Of a stretch of DNA of 64,000 nucleotides, positions 18,126-26,292 are shown in pieces. A program made the translations under genes and the position numbers. Numbering within the stretch: position 1 is the first letter of the stretch; each line of letters opens with the position of its first letter. Below the pieces are notes generated by a model. It was not told where the DNA came from, did no database searches, and saw only the letters and a program-made list of their open reading frames with translations. This DNA comes from CAZIZT01 sp964544085 (GTDB taxonomy: Bacteria > Campylobacterota_A > Desulfurellia > Desulfurellales > Hippeaceae), in assembly GCA_964544085.1 (NCBI GenBank), contig CAZIZT010000002.1:1-64000 (forward strand), written 5' to 3'.

Positions 18126-19424
18126 ATGCGAATATTCGTTGCGAGCCTCGGATGCCCCAAAAATACAGTTGATACAGAGCGCATGCTCGGCTATGCCCAA
18201 CAAATAACACAGATAGAGATTGTCAATAAACCACAGGATGCCGAGGTTATCCTTATAAATACATGCGGATTTATAACTCCGGCGAAGGAAGAATCGGTTG
18301 ATGCTATCCTGGAAGCAATAGAGATAAAAAAGGCAAATCCGCAGGTAAAGCTGGTGGTTGCCGGATGTTTATATGAGCGCTACAAAAGCGAACTCAAAAA
18401 GGAGTTCAAGGAAGTGGATGCTTTTGTGGGCGTACACGAGCTTGAACGAATAACCGAAGCCCTAACACCATCTCATAAAATCGACAGACTCGAAGTCACT
18501 CAACGGTACCGCCTTGCGCCAGAACACATCTCCTATCTGAAAATCTCAGATGGCTGCTCAAACGGATGCAGCTTCTGCGCAATCCCACTTATCAAAGGTC
18601 CTTTCAGGGAAGAGTCGATGGACAAGCTGGTAGAAGAGGCAAAAAAACTTGCATCGGACAATGTTAAGGAGCTCTACGTAATCGCTCAAGATACAACAGC
18701 ATACGGACTCAAAAGCAACGGCAAACGCAGTATAGTCACCCTGCTCAAGCAGCTCGATGAGATTGAGGGCTTAAGATGGATAAGGCTCATGTACACCTAT
18801 CCCAATCATATAACCGATGAGCTGATCGAGTTTTTATCGGGTGCTAAAAAGGTTGTACCATACATCGATGTGCCACTTCAGCACATAAGCGACAGGGTGC
18901 TCAAGACAATGAACAGAAACTACACTGCCAGACAGGCAAGAAAGCTTATAGAAAAGCTAAAAAAGGCAAATATAACTGTGCGGAGCACGTTTATAGTGGG
19001 GTATCCTACCGAAGATGAAAAGGATTTCGAGGAGCTGTGCAACTTCCTGAAGGAGTATGAGCTGGATTGGGTTGGCTTCTTCCCATACTACAGGGAAGAA
19101 AACACCAGAGCATATCGATTAGGAGATACAAGCCAGCAACTGAAGCTTGAGCGATTGGAGCGCATAGAGGAAATCCAAAATGAGATATACTCAAGAAAAC
19201 TATCCGGCATGATCGGGCACAGAGCAATCGCCATGATAGACGGCAAAAGCGATTATGCACCAGGACTGCTTGAAGGACGCATGCCTTCCTCAGCCTACGA
19301 TATTGACGGAAAGCTTTTTGTGAAGTCCGATGAACAGATCCATCCCGGCACCCTCGTGAGGGTGATAATAGAAAAACCCCTGAATCAAACCGACCTACTT
19401 GCCAAGCTCGTTTCTGTGAAGTAA
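18126..19424 (+). CDS. rimO: ribosomal protein S12 methylthiotransferase RimO
   Basis: Radical SAM methylthiotransferase of 432 residues. The N-terminal UPF0004 domain opens with RIFVASLGCPKNTVDTE and has cluster cysteines C10, C47 and C81. The radical SAM motif CSNGCSFC has C144, C148 and C151, and a TRAM domain lies at the C-terminus. RimO adds methylthio to the conserved aspartate of ribosomal protein S12. SLGCPKNxVDxE distinguishes it from MiaB. The ATG at 18126 is preferred over an in-frame upstream TTG because it gives the canonical N-terminus. It lies 4 nt after gspF, and its 3' end overlaps the convergent glycosyltransferase by 30 nt. Confidence 0.93.
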   Translation: MRIFVASLGCPKNTVDTERMLGYAQQITQIEIVNKPQDAEVILINTCGFITPAKEESVDAILEAIEIKKANPQVKLVVAGCLYERYKSELKKEFKEVDAFVGVHELERITEALTPSHKIDRLEVTQRYRLAPEHISYLKISDGCSNGCSFCAIPLIKGPFREESMDKLVEEAKKLASDNVKELYVIAQDTTAYGLKSNGKRSIVTLLKQLDEIEGLRWIRLMYTYPNHITDELIEFLSGAKKVVPYIDVPLQHISDRVLKTMNRNYTARQARKLIEKLKKANITVRSTFIVGYPTEDEKDFEELCNFLKEYELDWVGFFPYYREENTRAYRLGDTSQQLKLERLERIEEIQNEIYSRKLSGMIGHRAIAMIDGKSDYAPGLLEGRMPSSAYDIDGKLFVKSDEQIHPGTLVRVIIEKPLNQTDLLAKLVSVK

Positions 19425-20510
19425 AGCGCTGTTCACCAGCGATCCAAACTCTCTCAAAAAACGACCCCTGGAGAAGCGCTCAGCGCTTTTTCGTATATAG
19501 GCAGGATCCAGCCTATCGGCTATCCGCTCGAACCGATCCACGGCTTTTCTAATCCCCTCCGGGCTTCTATCTCTGTAAAGTATACCGTTCATGCCATCCT
19601 GAACGCTCTCCGTAACGCCACCAAACCCGTAAGCGATAACCGGTGTGGCACACGAAAGCGCCTCAACAGGAGCTATGCCAAAATCCTCTACTGCAGCAAA
19701 CACAAACGCCTTTGCCTTCTGCATTAGCTCAACAAGCTCACTGTGAGGTTTAAAACCAAGAAGCTCTATATTCTTTGTTGCCCTCCTCTTAATCAAATCC
19801 ATCTGAGGTCCATCGCCAACAACAACCAGCTTTCTATCCGTCGCCGCAAAGGCTTCAACAATGAGATCTACATGTTTGTACGGCACAAAACGCGAAACGG
19901 TCAGGTAGTAATCCTCCTTATCGTACCACGGAAGAAAGCGTTCCACATCAACAGGCGGATAGATCACATGAGCCTCGCGATGGTATATGTTGCGTATCCG
20001 CCTCCTGACAAATCTGGAGTTGGCAATGAACATATCCACCCTATCCACCGTCCCTTTATCCCAGCGCCTTATAGCTGCAAGTATAATCTCAGCGGCTATC
20101 CTTTTAGGCAAACTCAACCCACCGAGATATTCGGATTTCAGATCCCACGCATAGCGAATGGGTGTATGGCAGTAGCATATACTCAGCTGTTTGCCGGTAG
20201 TTTTTGCACCTTTGGCAAATGCCCATGAGCTTGTAAGCACAAGGTCGTAATCACTCAAATCAAAGCTCTCAATGGCACGCGGGAAAAGATACAGATAATT
20301 TCTGAAATGTTTTTTAGAAAAGGGCAGATGCTGAATAAAGGAGTGTTTTGCATATCTGGCGCCGAGTATCTCCTCTCTGTCCTTTTCGCTCAGGAAATCA
20401 ACAATGCTGAATAGATCAGCCTGCGGAAAAAGCTCAAGCATGCACTCAAGCACCTTCTCAGAACCAGCGTTGGTCACAAGCCAGTCATGTACAATAGCAA
20501 CCCTATCCAT
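19395..20510 (-). CDS. GT4-family glycosyltransferase
   Basis: A 371-residue GT-B glycosyltransferase. It starts MDRVAIVHDWLVTNAGSEKV and carries the C-terminal donor-binding signature FAAVEDFGIAPVEALSCATP near 275-295, followed by VIAYGFGGVTESV. Such enzymes transfer a sugar from a nucleotide donor in the cytosol. It is last of four overlapping minus-strand genes (wecB and three glycosyltransferases) and overlaps the preceding gene by 8 nt, indicating shared glycan assembly. The ATG overlaps the upstream stop region. The specific linkage is unknown. Its 3' end overlaps rimO tail-to-tail. Confidence 0.88.
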   Translation of the reverse strand: MDRVAIVHDWLVTNAGSEKVLECMLELFPQADLFSIVDFLSEKDREEILGARYAKHSFIQHLPFSKKHFRNYLYLFPRAIESFDLSDYDLVLTSSWAFAKGAKTTGKQLSICYCHTPIRYAWDLKSEYLGGLSLPKRIAAEIILAAIRRWDKGTVDRVDMFIANSRFVRRRIRNIYHREAHVIYPPVDVERFLPWYDKEDYYLTVSRFVPYKHVDLIVEAFAATDRKLVVVGDGPQMDLIKRRATKNIELLGFKPHSELVELMQKAKAFVFAAVEDFGIAPVEALSCATPVIAYGFGGVTESVQDGMNGILYRDRSPEGIRKAVDRFERIADRLDPAYIRKSAERFSRGRFLREFGSLVNSALLHRNELGK

Positions 20511-21537
20511 TCACTATAGCCTCAAAGAGTTGTATGTGTTTCTTTAACGTTTTCTCCTCATCAAAGAGTCGGGCTCTCTCGAAGCCCCTATCTCTCATCT
20601 GTGATTGCAAAGTTTCATCATCAAGCAGCCGCTCCAGTTTCTCTTTTATATCATCAACCGAGTCAGGATTGCAATACATCGCAGCATCCCCACCTACCTC
20701 TATGAACGGCTCCCTGCCGGATGTGATTACCGGACAGCCGCACGCAAATGCCTCCACTATCGGGTAACCGAAACCTTCATAAAGGGATGGAAAAAGAAGA
20801 AGTTTTGCTCTGTTGTACAGCTCAACTAAACCTTTATCGTCAAGGTTCCTAAAAAAACGCACATTGGCAGTTTCTTCGGCTTTTGCAAAGAGCTTTCGCG
20901 TTCTTTCAGAGAGTCTAAAATGCTTATAAAAACCACCAACCATCCAGAGTTTGAGCGTCCTGCTTTTTAGTTTAAGAAATGCCTCTATTGTCCCTGCCGG
21001 ATTCTTGCGTTCATTAGCCGAACCGACATAGAGTATAGCATCCTGTTTTACTACAAAATTGAGGGGCATAAAAACCTTTGAAAGCGGTGGATATATGACA
21101 TAAACCCTCTCAGCGGCACCGGGAAAGTGCCTGATTATCCTGCTCTTCGAGAAATGAGAAACGGTTATTATCCTGTCAGCACGCCTGCTAAGAAGCCTGA
21201 AAAGGCACCTGTAGTAGGCGCAAAAAGCCCTCGAAAAGGTCTCAGGATAATCCATAAAGGCAACATCGTGCATTGTCACAACAAGTCTGGTGTTTCTGGA
21301 CCCAAACAGTGGAGCTGTGTTGCCCGGCGCAAATATCAAATCATAGCGCGCAGAGATTAAAGCTGGATAGATCTGCTCGAATAGATGGTCAACGTAGGCT
21401 CTCTTAAAAGGTGGCTTTACAACATCAACCGTTATATTTGCCTGTTTTTTTAGAGCACGGGTTATCAGTGAGGCGTACCTCTGCACACCACCAGGATCGG
21501 CTCCGGTAAGTACCCTGCCATCAACGAGAATTCTCAT
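20503..21537 (-). CDS. GT4-family glycosyltransferase
   Basis: A 344-residue GT-B glycosyltransferase from the ATG at 21537, starting MRILVDGRVLTGADPGGVQR. The GGVQRY segment and the C-terminal FPSLYEGFGYPIVEAFACGC are the usual acceptor- and donor-side motifs of mannosyl/rhamnosyl-type GT4 enzymes. The frame is open 20 codons further upstream, but those lie inside the preceding gene. The ATG has AGGGGA about 9 nt before it and begins the family N-terminus. It overlaps both neighbours (17 and 8 nt). Substrate unknown. Confidence 0.88.
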   Translation of the reverse strand: MRILVDGRVLTGADPGGVQRYASLITRALKKQANITVDVVKPPFKRAYVDHLFEQIYPALISARYDLIFAPGNTAPLFGSRNTRLVVTMHDVAFMDYPETFSRAFCAYYRCLFRLLSRRADRIITVSHFSKSRIIRHFPGAAERVYVIYPPLSKVFMPLNFVVKQDAILYVGSANERKNPAGTIEAFLKLKSRTLKLWMVGGFYKHFRLSERTRKLFAKAEETANVRFFRNLDDKGLVELYNRAKLLLFPSLYEGFGYPIVEAFACGCPVITSGREPFIEVGGDAAMYCNPDSVDDIKEKLERLLDDETLQSQMRDRGFERARLFDEEKTLKKHIQLFEAIVNG

Positions 21538-22798
21538 GAAGCAATCCCCTAATAGCTGCATCAAGCCGCCCTGCAAGTGTATACCATCTGTACTCATCTA
21601 TTGTGCTTCTGTCAAACCGAAAGCTCTTATTGAGCCTGCCCTTTTTAAAGAGTCGCCAGAACCATCCAAGCGCTCTTTCGATCTCATGCGGAGTGTTTAA
21701 AACATTCAAGCCCGCATCAGCTTTAAGCACAACAGATGAGGACAGATCAAATTCGTTGTACACAATGTTCAAGATAGGTTTAGCTGCACCCAGATACTCA
21801 AAAAGCTTGCCCGGTATCTGGTGGTCTTGCCTGTTTGCTATGTTAACGAGGATATCCGCTTCCTGCTGTAACTTAAGCACCTTATGGTGATCCTGGTAGC
21901 CAAGAAACTCAACGCATCCCGGCGCACCCTCCACAAATGACTCATTCCTGCCAGCCACTTTAAATTTAACGGGAAAGGCTACCCTGTTTAGTGCATCAAA
22001 CAGATGACCCGGATCCCTGAAGCCCCTGTAGAATGTGCCGCTGAAAAACAGAATCATCTCTTTGCGAGAACCACCAAAGGAACCGTGCTGTGAATCGCTC
22101 CTATCCTCAAATCCCTGCGGCAGAATAAGCAGCTTGCTGAGATCTATTCCGTATTTGTGATTCACAAGCCTTGCAGCTCTGCTGTTTGTCAGTATTACCA
22201 TGTCAGAGGCTACCATTGCCCGTTTTTCCAGAGCCATGTCCACCCTTCTTTTAATCGGTGGTACATAGGGTGCGAAGCTCGTATCCCCAAAATCAGCAAG
22301 CCAGACAATGTTTGGATACTTTGATTTCAACCAGAGTCCCAGCATGGTATCAACAAAAGGTTCCTGCGATGTTATAACGATATCATAGGTTTCTGGATTG
22401 AGCCTGCTAACGGTACGAGCTGCAAAGGGAAACCATTCACTCCTAACATCGCCGGGCAGCAGATAACCAAACAGTGATCTTGCTGTCCTGTAAACCTTCT
22501 TCGCAAACTTAAATGAGTATTTTGTCCTGACTGCAACGTTGTTCGGTTTATCCGTGCCGATCCTAACCTTCACCTTCATGGCTGCATGTTCCAGCGGACC
22601 GGCAAACACCTCCACTTTTTGCACACCAGCGGGTAAATCAAAGCGACACCCTGCCCCTTCTGGCAGTTGAGCACAAACAACATCTATCTGGTATCCAAAC
22701 TCCACCATATATCTGGAAAGGTATGCCCACCTTAGAGCCTGCGCATCACCGGCAGGTGGGAATGAATAGGCTATAAGCAAAATGCGCTTTTTTCTCAC
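21521..22798 (-). CDS. glycosyltransferase, GT4-like
   Basis: A 425-residue protein starting MRKKRILLIAYSFPPAGDAQ, the N-terminal pattern of GT4-like enzymes with an FPP loop. It has an acceptor-domain DIVITSQEPFVDTMLGLWLK and a donor domain with SGTFYRGFRDP and IPGKLFEYLGAAKPIL. The KLFEYLGAAKP segment replaces the classical E-x7-E region and is common in this subgroup. It is GTG-started and overlaps wecB by 4 nt. It likely adds one sugar in the same surface glycan as its neighbours. Confidence 0.85.
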   Translation of the reverse strand: MRKKRILLIAYSFPPAGDAQALRWAYLSRYMVEFGYQIDVVCAQLPEGAGCRFDLPAGVQKVEVFAGPLEHAAMKVKVRIGTDKPNNVAVRTKYSFKFAKKVYRTARSLFGYLLPGDVRSEWFPFAARTVSRLNPETYDIVITSQEPFVDTMLGLWLKSKYPNIVWLADFGDTSFAPYVPPIKRRVDMALEKRAMVASDMVILTNSRAARLVNHKYGIDLSKLLILPQGFEDRSDSQHGSFGGSRKEMILFFSGTFYRGFRDPGHLFDALNRVAFPVKFKVAGRNESFVEGAPGCVEFLGYQDHHKVLKLQQEADILVNIANRQDHQIPGKLFEYLGAAKPILNIVYNEFDLSSSVVLKADAGLNVLNTPHEIERALGWFWRLFKKGRLNKSFRFDRSTIDEYRWYTLAGRLDAAIRGLLHENSR

Positions 22799-23925
22799 GT
22801 TGTAGCTTTCAGAATCTCTGCTATCCTGCTGGCGGCTTTACCATCACCGTAAGGGTTGATGCTTGTTGCCATCCTGCTGTATTCAACCTCATCCTCAAGC
22901 AACCTTCCTACAGCAGTTACAATGCCATTCCTGTCGGTTCCAACCAGTCTGGCTGTGCCGGCATCAATGCCTTCAATCCTCTCCGTGACATCCCTCATAA
23001 CAAGAACGGGTTTGCCCAGTGAAGGAGCCTCCTCCTGTATGCCGCCAGAATCGGTCAGGACAAGGTAGCTTGTCCTCATCAACCATATCAGGGATGGATA
23101 ATCGAGTGGCTCAATAAGATGTACATTCTCCACGCCGCCGAGTATATCAAAAACAGGCTTTCTCACATTCGGATTCAAGTGCACCGGATAGACGATCTCA
23201 ACATCGGGAAAATGGGTAGCAATATCCACAATCGCTCCGCATATATTCCTGAAGGGTTCACCAAAACTCTCCCTTCTGTGTGCGGTTACAAGTATAATCC
23301 GGCTGTTTTTCTTTATGCCCACCTCACCGTAAAAGTAGCCTTCTATTTTCCTTTTCAGATCCCAACTTTCATCTATTCTCTTCAGGCCAAGGAACAGCGC
23401 ATCTATGACGGTGTTTCCCACAAGGTAAACACGCCCCGCAACATTCTCCCTTTGCAGGTTTTCGACAGCCCTTTGCGTCGGAGCAAAGTGGAAATCCGCA
23501 AGACGTGAAATAAGCACCCTGTTCATCTCCTCTGGAAAGGGCGAGAATTTATTGAAACTCCTCAGCCCAGCCTCAAGGTGGGCAACCGGCTTTCTACGGT
23601 AGAAACCAGAGAGTGCACCGGCAAGCGCCGTCGTCGTATCCCCCTGAACAAACACAAGATCAGGCTTCGATCTGTCAATCACACCCTCAAGAGCCATCAG
23701 TAATCTTGCGGTAAGATCAAACAGCCCCTGATTTTGAGACATCACATCTAATTCAAAGTCCGGCTGTATACCAAAGAACTCAAGCACCTGATACAGCATC
23801 TGCCTGTGCTGGCCCGTCGAACAAACGGAAACATCAAAAAAACCCTCACTGTTTTTCAGCTGTTCAATTACAGGTGCAAATTTTATCGCCTCGGGCCTTG
23901 TACCCATAACAATAAGAATTTTCAT
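22795..23925 (-). CDS. wecB: UDP-N-acetylglucosamine 2-epimerase (non-hydrolysing)
   Basis: A 376-residue enzyme with the family hallmarks: MGTRPEAIKFAP at the N-terminus, STGQHRQM, QGDTTTALAGAL, HLEAGLRSF and the C-terminal DSGGIQEEAPSLGKPVLV. It interconverts UDP-GlcNAc and UDP-ManNAc, a precursor for surface polysaccharide. It is first of the glycosyltransferase unit. No clear Shine-Dalgarno precedes the ATG. A terminator of the upstream secreted-protein gene ends only about 15 nt before it, so the mRNA leader must be short or derive from readthrough. Confidence 0.93.
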   Translation of the reverse strand: MKILIVMGTRPEAIKFAPVIEQLKNSEGFFDVSVCSTGQHRQMLYQVLEFFGIQPDFELDVMSQNQGLFDLTARLLMALEGVIDRSKPDLVFVQGDTTTALAGALSGFYRRKPVAHLEAGLRSFNKFSPFPEEMNRVLISRLADFHFAPTQRAVENLQRENVAGRVYLVGNTVIDALFLGLKRIDESWDLKRKIEGYFYGEVGIKKNSRIILVTAHRRESFGEPFRNICGAIVDIATHFPDVEIVYPVHLNPNVRKPVFDILGGVENVHLIEPLDYPSLIWLMRTSYLVLTDSGGIQEEAPSLGKPVLVMRDVTERIEGIDAGTARLVGTDRNGIVTAVGRLLEDEVEYSRMATSINPYGDGKAASRIAEILKATT

Positions 23926-23939
23926 CGTATTTCAAGTTC

Positions 23940-23983
23940 GAAAAAACAAAAAAAGGGATGGTAGCCTTTCGACCACCATCCCT
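23940..23983 (-). terminator. intrinsic terminator after the secreted-protein gene
   Basis: A perfect 9-bp stem AGGGATGGT/ACCATCCCT (23954-23983, 12-nt loop) is followed on the minus strand by a T-rich run (TTTTTTTGTTTTTT). It lies 27 nt past the stop of the gene at 24010 and separates it from wecB. Confidence 0.85.
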
Positions 23984-24009
23984 CACATTCCAGGCCACGA
24001 TAAGCTGGA

Positions 24010-25722
24010 TTACTGTACGTAGCTTCCGTTCTTGAAGTACTTGAACTCAAGCGGTATGCTTCTCTGACCCTGAGGTGTCACGCTAACAACTATACCCTCA
24101 ACATAAGGATCGTTCGGATTGATCGGGCAGGTGTTACCGGTAAGCGTATCAACATCTATTGTTCCTGCCATACCGCTGCAACCCTTTCCAGATGGTACCA
24201 TGATCATGAACTTCACAGGGATACCGTATGCTATCTGGTCAGCTGTCAATCCGAAATCCTGCTGTATATCAGCACCGGTTATCTGGATCTCACCACCAGC
24301 AGGTATAGTAGCAATCTGCTTCAGAGCGATCATCATGCTTCCAGAGCCACCATCTTTGAATGTTGCTGCAAATACCTTTGCATCCTTATCGTATCTGTTA
24401 AACAGCTTAATATAAGTCTCATAGCCATCGCCGCTCTTAACGAACGGTACCATAGCCTCAAGACCACCGTACCATGCACCTGCATCTCCGTTTGTTGGAG
24501 CATAGCATACATTCGTGGCGCCCGATACATCCGTCACACTCATGTTGGAAATTGTCCAGGATGTTGGCGAGAGGGATGTTGTGCCATCAACTTTAATATC
24601 AAGGCAGCTGCTATTATTCAAAGCCACGTTGGTAGCAGAGCAAGTCCATGCTGTCTTGTCGCTGTTTGCTGTACAATCTACGTTCATGTACTTAACGCTT
24701 GTTATACCGCTTTCAGGAGCAAGGCTTGTGAGTGTGAAGCTCACAGTACCTCTTATAGCACTGCATGCAAGATCAGTACCAACTATATACTGATCACATG
24801 TTGTTGTGGTGCCACCACCACTTGTTGGGCAGTTACCGCTGCATGCTGCGCAGCTGCTCAGACCGCATCCTGTGCCGCATGTATAAATTTCAGTTGTGTT
24901 AACAACCTTTGAGCCACCCAGGAACTGTGTGAAATCAACATCTGTATTGAGCTCTGCTCCAAGATTCAAAAGACCAGAACCAACAGCTATATTACCGCAC
25001 TTCGGCAGAATCTCTGCAAACACCTTGTTGTCCACAGACTCATTTGGAGCCGTGAAGTTGATAAGTATCTGAGGATTGTTGTCGCAGGAAGCATCCAGAT
25101 TAGGCTCAACATACACACCAGAGCCAATATCTTTTACAGTGTAATTACCTGGACCAGTGCCTTCAACAACCTGAGCAAGATACAAATAGTGACCAGAATC
25201 AGTGCCGGTGGAGCTGGCATTGTCAACCCTTAAAGCAATATTCGGTGTTGGTGAAGAGATTGTTGAGGATGTTATAGCAGCGATGTAATAACCAACAGAA
25301 GCGCTGCTTGCAGTAGTCAAATTATCCATCCTGATTGTTTTTCCAACTAACCCAAGCACATCAGGATAATTAGTAGAGCCTGCAGACGAGTTATCAGCAA
25401 GCAGTACGTAGTAAACCGTCTGATCAGGGTTGAACTGAGCGTTGTTCAAAATAAAGTTCAGAGTATCATTCAGATTAAGATCAGCGCCAAGTTTGACAGC
25501 TATTGGTGAAACTATGGACGAAGCACCTGCAGAATTACTGTAAACCTCATAAGCAACCTTATAGTAGAAATCGTCCGTGGATGGAGAAAACGCTTTCAAG
25601 GTACCTGCAGTACCTATAGGACATGCTCCATACAACTCGGCAGCCTTCACCTGAGAAACACCCAAGAATGCAGCGACTGCCACAATCATTAACGCAAGAA
25701 CCAGACCTTTAATCCTTCCCAT
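24010..25722 (-). CDS. secreted cysteine-rich protein of unknown function (possible surface-layer or secreted substrate)
   Basis: I do not recognise the family. From the ATG at 25722 the 570-residue product has a signal peptide (MGRIKGLVLALMIVAVAAFL, cleavage near VKAAE). The mature protein is rich in Ser, Thr, Gly and Asn with about 17 cysteines. A cluster (CGTGCGLSSCAACSGNC) lies mid-protein next to a GGGTTTT linker, suggesting disulfides outside the cytosol. The C-terminal 200 residues (from AWYGGLEAMVPFVKSG) look like a separate beta-rich domain. A near-consensus promoter, a very strong ribosome-binding site (AAGGAGGAGGAAAGG) and its own terminator suggest high expression. An S-layer-like or adhesive role, or export by the nearby type II system, is inference. 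An alternative GTG start lies at 25776. Confidence 0.75.
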   Translation of the reverse strand: MGRIKGLVLALMIVAVAAFLGVSQVKAAELYGACPIGTAGTLKAFSPSTDDFYYKVAYEVYSNSAGASSIVSPIAVKLGADLNLNDTLNFILNNAQFNPDQTVYYVLLADNSSAGSTNYPDVLGLVGKTIRMDNLTTASSASVGYYIAAITSSTISSPTPNIALRVDNASSTGTDSGHYLYLAQVVEGTGPGNYTVKDIGSGVYVEPNLDASCDNNPQILINFTAPNESVDNKVFAEILPKCGNIAVGSGLLNLGAELNTDVDFTQFLGGSKVVNTTEIYTCGTGCGLSSCAACSGNCPTSGGGTTTTCDQYIVGTDLACSAIRGTVSFTLTSLAPESGITSVKYMNVDCTANSDKTAWTCSATNVALNNSSCLDIKVDGTTSLSPTSWTISNMSVTDVSGATNVCYAPTNGDAGAWYGGLEAMVPFVKSGDGYETYIKLFNRYDKDAKVFAATFKDGGSGSMMIALKQIATIPAGGEIQITGADIQQDFGLTADQIAYGIPVKFMIMVPSGKGCSGMAGTIDVDTLTGNTCPINPNDPYVEGIVVSVTPQGQRSIPLEFKYFKNGSYVQ

Positions 25723-25776
25723 ATCCTTTCCTCCTCCTTTCTTTAAATACCAGCCACTCAATGATGCCTTGTGCAC

Positions 25777-25857
25777 TTACGAATACCTCCTTCGTGAACC
25801 ATGATTTACAAAACCATGAGTTACAAAAATCCTGCACACCCTTTCTTCACCCCCCAT
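25777..25857 (-). other. upstream small reading frame 2 in the leader (26 codons)
   Basis: An ATG with AAAGGGGGGTGATAG immediately upstream opens 26 codons that end in TAA at 25777-25779. They are directly followed by GTG (25776), which is in frame with the secreted protein and has its own AAGGAGG. The peptide (MGGEERVCRIF...) has no known function. A leader peptide or translational coupler is an inference from the placed ribosome-binding sites. Confidence 0.35.
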
Positions 25858-25860
25858 CTA

Positions 25861-25893
25861 TCACCCCCCTTTACCATACCTTAGCGATCTCAT
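25861..25893 (-). other. upstream small reading frame 1 in the leader (10 codons)
   Basis: The first reading frame in the leader, MRSLRYGKGG. It is preceded by AGGAGGTGAT, a perfect complement to the usual 16S rRNA tail. Its TGA stop lies 3 nt before the ATG of the next small frame. It starts about 40 nt after the predicted transcription start. Confidence 0.35.
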
Positions 25894-25937
25894 CTTTTCA
25901 TCACCTCCTGCTTTTTCTCTCAAAAAATTCACATTCC

Positions 25938-25966
25938 TTTATAACCCATAGCCGCCCGAATGTCAA
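25938..25966 (-). promoter_or_regulatory. near-consensus promoter of the secreted-protein gene
   Basis: Minus strand: perfect TTGACA (25961-25966), a 17-bp spacer, TATAAA (25938-25943). The predicted transcript starts near 25931, giving a leader of about 210 nt before the ATG at 25722. Confidence 0.75.
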
Positions 25967-26109
25967 GTTAAAACATAGTAAAAATGAGCTTTTCGAGCAC
26001 AAAAAACAACTGTCCATTCACAAACCTTCAAGCAAAATTAACCATACATTTGGTGTGCTTGAGTAGCAATAAACATACCCAAATCGATGCAATCCAGAAT
26101 AGCTTCTCA

Positions 26110-26242
26110 CCAAATCCCCTTTTGCTATTGAGAATGATACCAACAGGTGGTCGAGGGTAAGCCACCTACTCCCCCTTCATGAGCCTTTTTAGGCTTAACG
26201 CTGAAATCCACTGCCGGTTACACACACCTTTGGATTTAGTTA
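26110..26242 (-). ncRNA. candidate structured RNA (sRNA or regulatory leader)
   Basis: On the minus strand the ends pair as CTAAATCC (26239-26232) with GGATTTGG (26117-26110), 8 bp with one G-U. Inside, ACCGGCAGTGG (26218-26208) pairs with CCACCTGTTGGT (26150-26139) in an 11-bp helix with one bulge. That helix encloses a perfect hairpin AGCCT-AAAA-AGGCT (26195-26182). A promoter (26249-26277) places the transcription start about 3 nt before the outer stem. No protein frame of note runs through it. The element includes GGGGGAGTAG, but I could not match the whole to a known riboswitch class. An alternative hairpin AGGTGG/CCACCT would compete with the inner helix. No clear terminator follows, so it may be a leader rather than an independent sRNA. 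Confidence 0.45.
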
Positions 26243-26248
26243 CTTAAA

Positions 26249-26277
26249 ATATTAAACCTTTGATGCACTAAAATCAA
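26249..26277 (-). promoter_or_regulatory. promoter of the candidate structured RNA
   Basis: Minus strand: TTGATT (26272-26277), a 17-bp spacer, TAATAT (26249-26254). Each box matches 4 of 6 consensus bases. The start predicted near 26242 coincides with the beginning of the outer stem. Confidence 0.45.
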
Positions 26278-26292
26278 GAGAATTTTTCATTG

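Larger units (their letters stand above)
25723..26292. other. 570-bp intergenic region without a conventional gene
   Basis: This gap lies between hldD and the secreted-protein gene. It holds the structured RNA candidate and its promoter, the strong promoter, and a leader with two small frames and a tandem motif (GTAAMTCATGGTT twice, 25798-25826). A plus-strand open frame at 25761-26066 is low-complexity, with no convincing ribosome-binding site, and is not accepted as a gene. I see nothing else between 25967 and 26109. Confidence 0.5.

Noticed and set aside
19354..19365. Hairpin CCCTCGTGAGGG near the end of rimO as a terminator
   Set aside because: Short 5-bp stem inside the coding region with no T-run on either strand.
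25723..25776. GTG at 25776 as the true start of the secreted protein (18 extra residues)
   Set aside because: It has an acceptable SD, but it would put a polar segment ahead of the signal peptide; the ATG at 25722 has the stronger site and a normal signal peptide. Kept as an alternative.
25761..26066. 101-codon plus-strand open frame in the 25.7-26.3 kb spacer
   Set aside because: His/Pro/Ser-rich low-complexity translation, no Shine-Dalgarno, and it runs opposite a strong promoter and leader.
26145..26175. yybP-ykoY manganese riboswitch (GGGGGAGTAG core on the minus strand)
   Set aside because: Only the short core matches; the conserved closing stem and the remaining loop sequences could not be found, and the downstream gene is not a metal exporter.
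26120..26240. Remnant of an insertion sequence end (IS200/IS605-like)
   Set aside because: The stems could suggest a transposon end, but no transposase fragment, target-site duplication or second copy was seen.
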